The notes below the pieces were generated by a model. That model had not been told where the DNA came from and did not search any database. It saw nothing but the letters and a program-made list of their open reading frames with translations. DNA of 64,000 nt, taken from NCBI RefSeq assembly GCF_000699445.3, contig NC_067195.1, positions 64,848,591 to 64,912,590 on the forward strand, in the 5' to 3' direction. The stretch is from Schistosoma haematobium. Taxonomy: Eukaryota > Platyhelminthes > Trematoda > Strigeidida > Schistosomatidae. The position numbers and the translations under genes are program-made. This document shows positions 50,007 through 60,865 of the stretch, one piece after another (position 1 is the stretch's first letter; every line of letters starts with the position of its first letter).

Positions 50007-50211
50007 AACTCAAACCAAGGCCTGGTTTCTTTAGTTCGGACTTACTTAACAAGTAATAAACAAGACTGGCACCTGTGATTTGACACTTAGCATCCAGGTC
50101 ATAATATTCTCCTGCCCGATGAAGTTTATTGGTGGCCTTGATGATGGACGGAATAATAACACATTTCAGCAGTTCTAAAATATCCGAAAACCTTGATTTA
50201 GTACCTTCATC

Positions 50212-50830
50212 GGCGAGACTCTAATTAAGGGACGAGCCAATCAGAAGCGTTTGAGCAATTTCAATTATTAACCAATCAGAAGACAGTTAGTATAAAGTAA
50301 AAATATATTACAAGAAAGTAGTGAATTACAGTGGATATTCTTCTTTTACATGATTTAAAAACTTGTTAAGGTTTGATAAATGTTCAGAGGTTCTGAATTC
50401 ATAATGCATACGGTATAAAAACTCGTCCATATGGTTAGGCATTAAGGTTGTAGCCTCTCAATAAACACCTCTGCTCTAAAATCCGCCGTAAACCGATCGT
50501 ATATTAGCATCACGCCTCGAACTTGGCTCCGTGACCTTGAGATTGCTCAGACGTTCCTTTTGGGCTCGTCCCTAAATTGGAATCCCGCCACCCTAACCCT
50601 AAACCCTAATCCTATGGACGAGTTTCTATACCGTATGCATTATGAATTCAGAACCTCTGAACATTTATCAAACCTTAACAAGTTTTTAAATCATGTAAAA
50701 GAAGAATATCCACTGTAATTCATTACTTTCTTATGATATATTTTCACTTTATACTGTCTTCTGATTGACTAACAATTGTCAAGGTCATTCAAGATTCGTT
50801 CAAAGGTCGTCCCTAAATTAGAGTTTCGCC
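50212..50830. mobile_element. Foldback DNA element with long inverted arms and 8-base target duplication
   Basis: Ends GGCGAGACTCTAATT (50212) and, on the reverse strand, GGCGAAACTCTAATT (from 50830) belong to arms of about 220 bases (50212-50433 and 50612-50830), highly similar over their inner 130 bases. The element is flanked by CCTTCATC at 50204-50211 and 50831-50838. Long arms plus an 8-base duplication suggest a Mutator-like non-autonomous element, but other superfamilies also give 8 bases. The middle (50434-50611) holds a third end-like sequence (GGGCTCGTCCCTAAATTGG, about 50560) and a (CCCTAA)-like run. No coding capacity. Confidence 0.8.
50590..50612. repeat. Telomere-like (CCCTAA)n run inside the foldback element
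   Basis: Three to four imperfect CCCTAA units (ACCCTAACCCTAAACCCTAA), complementary to the TTAGGG telomere repeat used by flatworms. Confidence 0.8.
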
Positions 50831-50838
50831 CCTTCATC

Positions 50839-53800
50839 ATCCGTAGTCTCACTTAGCTTTATCCGTTCTCTTAGGTGTTTAGGTGACTCTTTGACTACGA
50901 CTTGTAAGACAGACACTGAAGTCGTTCATTACCATGTATTCAACGACGTTGGGATACTCACTCATACAAGCAAACTGTTTGGAAACACACTGATGACCTC
51001 TAAGTCACTTTCAGCATGTCGACTATAGCTTTTACACCCTAAAATGACCTACGAACCACTATTGAACACCTATCAAACCTTTACTTGACCATATCTTATG
51101 TTTTTGCATAACCACAGTTTCGAATGACGATCTACTCCATTCCAATTGGTTTCAAGTAGCCTTTCAACGCGTCTGTAGAGATGAGTAAAATTTTTATTAT
51201 AATCATCTGTTTGGAATACTAAGTGAACCTTTGTGATGGAGCAATTATGCTAGTCCAGTATGATGGTTCATATGTCACTAGGGCATGATGATTTTGAGGA
51301 GTCAAAGGATCAGAGAAATTACACGTAGCTGTAGCCAAACCTTGCATGAAGCCAAAGGAATGCATGTATCCCTTAGAGATCATATTTTGGCTGATGACCA
51401 ACCATAAGGATTAAAGGTCAATTTCTGAAGCGACTCATTAGTTTTTGAAATATGAAATTAATTGGATCTGGCATCTCAAATAGACCAATTCTGACGAAGT
51501 TTTGTGTGTTGTTTGGGTCTACTAGAGAAGCGTGATGAGAAAGATAAGTCTGATAGTACTATTCAACAATAATCCGGGCCAAATCTTCAAAGTGATGTAG
51601 AATGGCTTTAAATGATGTTGAAACACCACTATAACCTATAATCACTATAAATTAAAAGAACGGATGATGGAGGTAGCGTTTATTTGAACAGCAACAGTAG
51701 CGTGTGTACATATAAATAATTATGTCTGTTTTTTGGATGGATACAAGGAAACAATATATATTGGATAAAAATTTGGTTACATATAAAGTGTCACAGATAA
51801 AGAAAAAAAAGGTCACTATTTTCTCATTATGAAACCCATTCAATAAACATGTCAATTAAGATGTGAATTGAATGCTTACTTTACCGTGCACATATTGACA
51901 GCTTGACATATAACTTCGTGCAAATAAAATCTGTAAGAGATACCAAAACAGAGTTTGGACTCAGTTCCTTTGGACGAAAGTGTGTTGTTCTAATCACAGG
52001 CAGTTGTCTCTAGCTTTTTGAATATATTTTCAACTAGCATTTCTCTTGGCGACAGATAAAGCTTGTCTAGATAGAGTGATTTGTAGGCTTCCTTTATATG
52101 AATTGTGCCGACCTCATGGTACAAGCTTATGCACCTATAACATGGTTTATCAGTGTAAAACATCATTTGACATAAAGATATCGCAAGTATACGGAGTTTG
52201 ACAACGCCTTAAACAGTTACACATTTATAATAGAAGTATACCAACTAAGTAAAATCAGTAGCCAGAAGCGAAGAGGTTCTAAGATATATTTGGGAGGCTA
52301 TTGATATGTCGAAGGAACGCTTGATGTAAGCTGACTGATAGTTGAAAGGGCTGAGTAGCATGGTATACCCACTTGTGATCTGGTACGGATGAGTGACCAG
52401 GCGCATTCAACTAGGCGAGTCCACCAAAACTTATGCCGTCAGCATCAAATGTCGACGATTTACAGTGACATTTATTTTGGGCGTTTATTTACCACTACAG
52501 ACAAACTAAAAAAACAGGTGATCACTTCTTGATTGAAAGTAGTGATTACGAACACCCAGTCATAAATTTTGCTCATTAAAGTCAGAAGGCTGACTACCAG
52601 TGTAGTTGTTGGACCTTGAAAGAACTCTAAAATTTAGTTTGTTCACATATTAATCGGCATGTTGCCTTTCTTGTGTGTTTATGTAGTCACTTTTTTCCCG
52701 TAAAACACTGAACAGTGTTTGTTTTACCAATTAAATAAGCTCCCAGTCCGAGTTTGTGCGAGAAATGAACTACTACTCTTGGGCTGCGGTGAGGATGTAA
52801 GTCGTTGTGTTGTGCACAGATTTCACATTGAATAATAGTCTTCAGTGTTTAGTTAAGTCTGTAACGTCTGACGTCACTTTTTTTACACGGAACGACTATG
52901 AGACTGTTCATTTTCAAGCCCCATTTTGAGTTTACTTTCAGTTTTGAGATTATCATATCAAAATGACTTGCAGCAATATTTCAAAACATTTGGCTAGTAC
53001 CCTGAATTTAACAGAAAGCTACACAAGTTTAGTCTTTGCTGGGGTGTCATGATTTTTACTCAGTCATGAGTTATATAGTTTATAAAAACTGGATTACTTT
53101 TCAGACTAACTTACGACCAATTTTTTAGAGCTTTAATTCAAATATGTATGCTAAAAATCTGACTTTTGGGTTCTCCAGTTTAGTAGGCATCCTACGCTCG
53201 TTTATATACGGTCACCGTGATTGTGTTTCTGTTGATGTTACGGCTTATAATCGCTCTTAAGACTGTGTCACTTTTATATTTCACGTAAGTTAGATTAGTT
53301 GTTAGTAGGGAAAGTGATGCATTGAAGCACTATATTTTTTCACGAGTGGTATTTCTCGGGATTCCGTTCCTTATGTATTCTTTTAGGCCTGTGTTCTAGT
53401 CTATGAGTCCGATTTCTTGTGTACATGCACCAACAATTTATGACTTAACTCCTAGTTAGAGTCAAAATCAGTGTCGATCTTAAGTTGTGGGTGATCTTAG
53501 TCAAGACAGAGAGTCAGATTTCGCCACATTTTAATTCTGGGTATTCGGTAACTTATTTCACGAGCTGGAATTTATCCTCCACTGGTATTAGCCGCTTTGT
53601 TAAGAAAACAGTTAGATAACCCAGTGATGAGCTGTAGCTCCTAACTAAGGCGGTTAATCTGTTTATTTTGTAAATTACATGCGTAAACCGAACGATCTTT
53701 TAATTGATTTCAACTGCTGCTTGCTTAATACGTTCAAATTCATCTGTTAACTGGACACGATATACATTTTATTGTTATTTTTGATATCGGTTTAACCAGT

Positions 53801-54115
53801 GGTTTGTGAATAAATTATCCTTCGTCTACAGTTAACATAACTATTTCATTCCCTTGTCATAATTAGCAATTAGCAGTTATTCCAGAGCCATAGCAAACCA
53901 TATGTACTATTAGCAATATCATTATCAAGTTACAAGATGCTTATTATAATAAATAGGCTTCAAAATTTAGATTCGGAATCAAGCATGATCCATAAACGTA
54001 CGTGTGTTTACTGACTATTCTACTTTGTTTTTCGTGTGGATTTAACGCAGAGCTCTATAACTTCTGGCCCGATAATTTCATCTCTGTGCTTATAAGGTAT
54101 GAGAACTTGAACCAA
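50839..54115. other. AT-rich intergenic stretch
   Basis: No coding signal or recognised repeat. It may hold upstream exons or regulatory DNA of the MARK gene, but nothing can be pointed to. Confidence 0.35.
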
Positions 54116-54410
54116 TGTACGTTGTGGTGTGCTACTTATATTGACATAAGTAGTATATGATGTTGATGTTAGTCGTGAACAGAAGGTCTGGCAGCAGGGA
54201 GTCAAGAGGATCGAACAGTAAATAATGAAAACAAAATGCAATTTGTATGAAAATGCAAGAGCAATGAAGTCTGAACCATTTTGAGACAATCGACGGACAT
54301 TTTGCAAATTAAGCATTTACTCTATGATTGTTAGATTTTATTAACAAGTCCTGTAATTTTGTTTTAAATACATTCAATTGTCCCCACTGGTGTTCTTGTT
54401 CACTACACGT
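54115..54410. repeat. Unclassified ~300-base repeat, copy 1
   Basis: It resembles 57105-57392 in the same orientation: GTGGTGTGCTACTTATATTG and ATAAGTAGTATAT at the start, and TTTGCAAATTAAG..TTTACTCTATG later. The family is unknown and the copies are well diverged. Confidence 0.55.
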
Positions 54411-54639
54411 AAGTACAGGGTTCTACGTTATGACTAATGGTAACATGCGTTATTTGTTTTAGGTTAATTGATCTTAATTTTAACAGTTTGATTTTTTCAC
54501 GTGTAGGTACCCAGTGTATTTTTGTGAAGTATTTTTTCAATCTAGTCAAAAGCAAGGTAGTTTAACGCTTGTGTTGAATAGTTAGGTTTAAAAAGCTAAA
54601 TACCACCAAAACTGCAGGGATTTAGGTTAAGGTCAACTA

Positions 54640-54775
54640 ACATTCCCTGATTAACGTAGACATCTCATCGAAATCATGACCCCACACACGGAAATGAAAC
54701 CTAGGACCTTCGTTCTCGAGTGAGAACATTTGACCTTTAAACTGCTGACCTGGGAACCATCAGTGTTGTCTAACA
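54640..54775 (-). mobile_element. Possible tRNA-derived SINE fragment
   Basis: The minus strand has GGTCAGCAGTTTAAAGGTC (A-box-like) and, about 40 bases on, GGTTTCATTTCC (B-box-like). The spacing is similar to the tRNA-like head at 23360. It is weak and has no second copy in the window to set its ends. Confidence 0.35.
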
Positions 54776-55682
54776 TCAATCAATACACGATAGATATTAC
54801 AGAGGCAAGTAGGTGTTACACAGTGTGTACAGTTGTGTGTTCAATCTGTTTGATATAGTGATAAAAAGTTAGGTAGAGTTTATAACCTCACGTCTTAAAA
54901 GTTATTTCTCGGACTGAGGAGATAGCCTACAGTTTTTGGTCGCTATGCACTTTATGGATTAGTAAAATATCGTGGTCTAACAAAGACGAACCTGTTTTAA
55001 TTCTTTACACCTAGATCTTAGCAGTATGTTTGCTGTAAAATTTAATAAACAACGTATGTAACTGGTAAGTCAGCAACTAAAACTTTTGATTTCTAGTTTG
55101 CTACTCACATGCAAGATATCCACCTATTCAATTAGTTAGTCATTCAGTTTTTGAAATGTTAATCATGCCTAGTATTACCGTCGGTTCCTTATTGATGTTA
55201 AAATCTGTCTCTATCTCTTTGGTCAATTGTAAGCTGATGAAAGAAACAAAGAGATTCAACTGACCATGAATTGTGTAAAGTTTCAGACTTAGAATAGATT
55301 TCTTTCGAAGTATTTCATAGTGGTAGTCGAAAAGTTTTGACTCTTACTTTAAGATGAAATTATTTTCATGTATCTGAATTCTTGTTAGGTAGTCTGATGC
55401 TTTCATTTATTGGCAATGGTTGATTATTTGACCGGAAACATTTCATGATGGAACTAGTTGGAGCGCATTCTCCTGTTACTCACATGTTACTTTTCAATTT
55501 TCAGCATACAGTTGGAGTTGTATGGTGTATTAGAAGATGAGTTTATTTGTACAAATCCAGCTTAATTGAAAAGCAAACTACAATAAATGCTATACATAAT
55601 TCTAAACTGTTTTCTACATAATTTTTGTCAAATAAACAGCAGTTGGTCAATCCCAATGCCTGTCAAGACAGTATCATGAAAC

Positions 55683-56345
55683 ATGCCCTCAAGTTCCCAT
55701 CCAGCCTACTATTCTAATCCAAATAGTGTATTACCCCAAGAATCCATATCGATGCAAACATATTACTACAAGAACAGTGTCCCCGTATCCGGTTTGGGTC
55801 CAAACCCATCAACAGCGACTCCCCGTGCATCAGCGCTCCCTCAACAAACATCCCTAACTACAAATAATCATTTAGGTGTTCCTGGATCCGCCCGTTTATC
55901 ATCCCAGTCACCTCATAATGGTCATCCATATGGGAATTTTCGAAATAGTCAGTCAAATGGTCTTCCTAATAACCAAGATGTAATGTCGGTTTCAATGCAC
56001 GCCCCATCAAATTATTATTATTGGCCTTCTGGGACTACACCTGGACCTAACACTACGCCATACAACTACAGTGATGTTTCGTCACATACATATGCAACCC
56101 CTACACCAGTATCCAAACCAAACAATACAGCTGGTTATCTTAACCCTAATAAAAATGGTCTGACTAACAAAAATAGTCCATCCAATCGGGTAACTCAGCA
56201 GTTAAAGAATACGACATCTAATTCAAGTGGCAGGCCGTTATGGAAAGATCGACCACATGTTGGGAAATATAGTTTAATCCAAACTATCGGTAAGGGAAAC
56301 TTTGCAAAGGTCAAACTTGCCCAGCATTTGACAACCGGAATGAAG
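55683..56345 (+). CDS. MARK/par-1: MARK/PAR-1 kinase, first coding exon (partial gene)
   Basis: 221 codons from ATG 55683 to the donor AAG|GTTAGT. An in-frame TGA at 55677 sits two codons upstream, so this ATG is the first available in the exon. Residues 1 to about 190 are a Ser/Asn/Pro/Gln/Tyr-rich, probably disordered extension. Residues from about 191 ([18 protein letters not shown], then AKVKLA) are the kinase N-lobe; the P-loop [11 protein letters not shown] is the MARK/PAR-1 signature. The exon ends before the VAIK lysine. I found no following exon up to 64000, so the next intron exceeds 7.6 kb or the exon was missed. MARK kinases phosphorylate microtubule-associated proteins and set cell polarity (family knowledge). 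Confidence 0.9.
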
Positions 56346-57104
56346 GTTAGTTCTTATATTTTCATTCGTTAATGACAGTAATGAGACTTTTAGATAAAAG
56401 GTATTATTATTGTTAATATGACAGAGTGTGATTTTTCTTTTAACGAATGTTCCTAGTTTTACCATTTCATCTGATTTTCTTTTATCATTTGCCTTAGTCA
56501 CCAAAGATGATTAGTTATATGTATGAAAAATGTGCTGCATAGAGAGCACTTAATTGTTTTCAAAGTAATTTTTGTCCCCCATCATTTTGTGAATAAGTTA
56601 TTTAATGTAATACTCATGAAATTTGGTTAGTTGTTCATTTCCCTTTCTGTCTGTTCTGTTTGTGAGCGGCTGCTTCACTGTAATGCGTCGTTGAAGTAAA
56701 TTTTCACTAACTTTTATAGTGATTTGTTTCCAAGCAAACTGCTTGGAATTAATTGTGGTTTTCAGATCAAAATAAATTTATAATATCAAATTTGTTTGCT
56801 AATTTAAAACCTTTAGATTATTTTCTATTTACATCTTGTTATTTTGTCTGTGAGATTGGGTCAACTACCTGTGCAGTTTATAATTTTATGTAGTCGATTG
56901 ATTTGATTCGTTTTACCACCTCTTACGCGAGGGACTATTGTCGTGAGTGTGGCTAATTTCTATAGTACTTTTTAGTATTGATAGAACCAAATTATGCGTT
57001 AGAATTCTCCGATATCAGACGCATTCACATAAGATTCTGTCAGTCTTACGTACAGTCCGGAAGCTAACATACTTCCTACCGCACTAAAATCAAATTTAAG
57101 ACAA
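56346..57104. other. First intron of the MARK gene, left part
   Basis: It starts with a good donor. No exon-like or repeat sequence was recognised. The intron continues through the repeats to at least the window end. Confidence 0.4.
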
Positions 57105-57392
57105 CCTGTGGTGTACGCTACTTATGTCTACAGATATAAGTAGTATATAACACCAGTCAGAAGTTGAAACCCTGACAGTAGAAGGCTAAGAAGATCAAGT
57201 TGAATGGAAAACAGAAACGGAAATAGAAAGGAATTGTGACTCAGAAAAATCGTACAGTGTGAAGGAAAAATGATGGAATGTTGCAAATAAAGTATTCCCT
57301 CTATGGTTCTCATATTTCGCCAAGAGATTTTGTAATTTTGTACTAAACTACATTTGGTTGTCACCACCTATGTTTTCGTTCATCACAACCGT
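57105..57392. repeat. Unclassified ~300-base repeat, copy 2
   Basis: Counterpart of 54115-54410. It lies in the MARK intron. Confidence 0.55.
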
Positions 57393-57911
57393 ACGCTTTA
57401 TTGCGTCACCAAGTTAAATTTACAGGGAAACGTCCAACTGTTCAGTATCTATAGCACTTTTGAGCCGTTAGCAATGTCGATTTATTATCTCAGTGGTCAG
57501 GTTATTTTCTGATTATCAAAAATATGTCACTATGCATTTCCGCATCTTGGATTACTTTTGATCATTAGATAACATTATATGACACGGTTAATAGATATTA
57601 GTTTTTTAATACACTCATACGCTAAACAAAGATCTCAACACTGAATATGTCTTCAGACAAATGGTAATGAAATAATTCATCTTTATGTTGTGTTCTAACT
57701 GTGGGACACAGTACAGATAATTTTCTGCTTACATGAACGTCGTTTTAAAAATTAACTGATTTCCAACTGTTATTCAGTTAGTCAAAAGCTAACCACTCAC
57801 AGACTGAAAACTTTGTCCATTTCTGAACTTCGGAAGAGATAACGAATGGTATCTAGATGTACTAAATATCCGTGTTACTGTTTACATCTGTATTCAAAAG
57901 TAATCCACTTG

Positions 57912-59575
57912 ATAATAACTGGACGTAATCCCATCTGATTGGTCTCAATCACTGATTGTGTCAGTCTACAAAAAAACGACAAAAGTCCTCTTGTGACAAT
58001 CACAGAGGAATCAGTTTGACTAATATAGTGTCTAAAATGTTAGCTTCAATAATACTTCGATGCCTAACTAAAGCTCGTGAAGAGCAGACTATAGGAAATC
58101 AGGCTGGTTTTCGACCTGTACGTGGTTGTATAGACCTGATATTCACACTACGTCAGATCCTAGAAAATAGACACACATTCAGATGGCCCACAATGGTAGT
58201 ATTTCTCGACCTTCAAGCGGCATTCGTTTCTGTTGATCGTGAGGTTCTATAGCAGTGTTTGTTACTGAAAAAAGTACATTAACCTTATAAAGGCTGTCTA
58301 CTTGAAAACAACCAGTCGAGTGAGAGCTTATGGTGAACTGACATCAGGATTGAATACCTCAAGTGTTGTTCGTCATGGCTGTCCACTCTCTCCATTCTTG
58401 TGTCGTATACGTGCTTTTAGAGATAACACTTTCGTCTTCTAAATTTCCAGGAGTTGAATTTCTACCAGGAGGTTCACTTGTCGACTTAGAATATGCTGAT
58501 GACATAGTTTTATTTGGTGGAGACGCTGACAAAATGCAGAGTCTTCTGACCACTCTAAGCAACAATGCAAGCATGGTCGGGATGAGATTCTCCTCCTCGA
58601 AATGCAAAATATTACTTCAGGATTGGGTGGCATCGTCACCCGAACTAATGATTGGGAGTGAAGTAGTTGAGCGTGTCGACCCCTTCACTTATCTTTGGAG
58701 TCTCATCAGCCCTTGTGGTCTGGTGTGTGACGAAATCTCAGCACGGACACAAAAGGCTCGACTAGCTTTTACCAACTTGCGTCATTTATGGCGTAGGCGA
58801 GATATCCGTCTACCAACCAAAGGACGTGTTTACTGCGCAGCAGTTCGTTCCGTCCTACTTTATGGCAGTGAAACATGGCCGGTAAGAGTAGAGGACATCC
58901 GTAGGTTACTAGTATTTGATCATAGGTGTCTTCGAAATATTGCTCGTATATCCTGGGACTATCGAGTAAGTAACGCAGTTGTTAGGAAACGGGTACTAAG
59001 TAAGGATGGCAAATCAATTGATGAAGTAATGAAACTTCATCAGTTGAGATGGCTGGGACACGTGTTACGTATGCCCAACGACCGACTGCCCCGACGTGCT
59101 ATGTTTTGTGGTGTATGAGTAGGTTGGGAGAAAGCTAGGGGAGGCCAGACCAAAACATGGCACAAGTCCATGAAGTCACTGACAAGTGGATTGAGTCATG
59201 TTCATGGGTGTAGACTACCTGGTTGGGGACCGCGAGATGATAGCAACCGATGGTTAGAGACCTTGAATGGCATGGTTCAAAATCGTTTGGAATGGCGCAG
59301 GTGCGTACACTCTTTGTGTTCTTCCAAATTCTAATCTCCTGATTCCTCCTTGTCTCTTTTTTCTCTTTCTAAATTTATTTCACTGGATTATACTGCTTGA
59401 ATAACATCTTCAGACCCTGATCTTTCCGATTACTGTTTGTACTTTTACTACCTCTACCACTGTGGGATTTGAATCGACCACTGCATCTCTGTGCTAATGT
59501 GGTGTGGCAACTCGAACTGATGTATGCACGTATGAAGTTCTACGTTTTCACTGACTGACTGACTGATAATTCTAA
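57912..59575 (+). mobile_element. RTE-like non-LTR retrotransposon, 5'-truncated (copy B)
   Basis: Plus-strand RT: SSCDNHRGISL, FLDLQAAFVSVDREVL with the same TAG after it as copy A, then frame 58363-59115 with YADDIVLFGGDADK, SSKCKILLQDW and the C-terminal RLLVFDHRCLRNIAR and HQLRWLGHVLRMP. It ends in TGAC repeats (about 59550-59563). It lacks the linker present in copy A and has an 11-base deletion near 58402. It sits in the MARK intron. Confidence 0.88.
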
Positions 59576-60329
59576 TTGGTGTTTTCAAAGTTTCGGTAAA
59601 AAATGTATGCATAATTAAAAATATGGCGTAAAACCAAGCTCGAGCTTGAGTTGAGAGGTAATTAATGTGATTTTTCTACTATTACTGATTTTGAATCATG
59701 TCATTTCAAGTTTCCATTATCCCACTAATTGAATCTACTAACACAGCTTGAACCAATAGTCAATGACTTTGTAGTTTAATGTTATATATTTAACTGCCTG
59801 CCCCTAGATTTTTTTCCACAACCTACTCCAATGCTAACCAGCTTCTGTTGCAAAAGGGAAACGTGTATTAGTTTTGACGAAATGAAACTGTTCTCTATGA
59901 TATGTTGCTATCCTTACCTGGTTTACTCAATTATTCTGCTGTTTTCTTTTTTCCTCATTGTCATGATCCTCGTCTACAAAGGTTGCGGTCAAGGTAATCG
60001 ACAAGACATTATTGAATCACTCAAGTCTACAGAAGGTAGGTAATTTTTCGATTGAGTTGTTCATGTTATTTTATGGAAAAGAGAAGATAATAAGTTAACA
60101 GCAGGTTTTATTATCAGCTGAGCGGATTTTAAAGCTAAGAACTGTTGAACAGTTGTTTTGTGTTGGGAAATTTCTTCATCCTATCTATTGGTATTGAAAT
60201 TGTAATCACCATGACACTGATAATCATGGTTCTTGATTATGACTTAAACTTATTTGTGCTGTTATATAACTTATTTCATTGATGTTTATAGTGTTGTTAT
60301 ACCGAACAGTATCGGGTTAATATGGAATA
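59576..60329. other. MARK intron, between RTE copies
   Basis: A small ORF at 59831-60043 contains a hydrophobic segment (LVYSIILLFSFFLIVMILVY) but has no homologue I recognise. It is probably chance, though a small exon cannot be excluded: GTAGGT follows it at about 60035. Confidence 0.35.
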
Positions 60330-60865
60330 GCTGGCCAGTACTCTTAGGTTTCCAGTGATCTGTTGATGTTACTCTATTGCGAAGGATTGCTGACATTCAG
60401 TGGCAACACCATGTCAGTAATGCAGAGGTTCGGCATCGTTTGTTCGGGCACAGAGATGATAATGCAATTAGTGTCACCATCTTGAAACACCGACTTCGGT
60501 GGCTTGGACATGTTCTACGAATGTCGTCCCAGGGAATTCCACGTCGTGCATTATTTGCCGACTCTGGGACTGGTTGGAAGAAGCGGAGAGGTGGTCAGTG
60601 CATGACATGGTGTCGTGGTATGAAAGAAAGCTGCAAAGGGCTGGCTTCTGTCGGTCCTTCACGACTCCCTGGTTGGGGTCTGAGAGATGGTGCTACACAG
60701 TGGCTAGAGACGTTATCAGATATGGCTCAGAATAGAAGCCAGTGGCGATCCTGCTGTAACCTTTTACATTCTTCATAAAAAGTGGTTGTGTTGTGTGGCG
60801 CATATATATTGGCGCTCTCTTGTACCAATATTCATGTGTTCAAATAAATAAATAAATAAAGACTA
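60330..60865 (+). mobile_element. RTE-like 3' fragment of a second subfamily
   Basis: The frame ending at 60776 has RRIADIQWQHHVSNAEVRH, LRWLGHVLRMSSQGIPRRAL, WKKRRGGQCMTW and [17 protein letters not shown], the RT C-terminus. The non-coding 3' end GGCGCATATATATTGG..CTTGTACCAATATTC..GTG and (AAAT)n (60845-60862) matches the tails of the SINE-like elements. It is 5'-truncated. Confidence 0.88.

Noticed and set aside
50590..50612. Chromosome end
   Set aside because: Only three to four imperfect units, inside a small element bounded by target duplications.
59831..60043. Small membrane-protein gene
   Set aside because: A single hydrophobic stretch, no homologue recognised, inside a large intron. 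A chance ORF is more likely.
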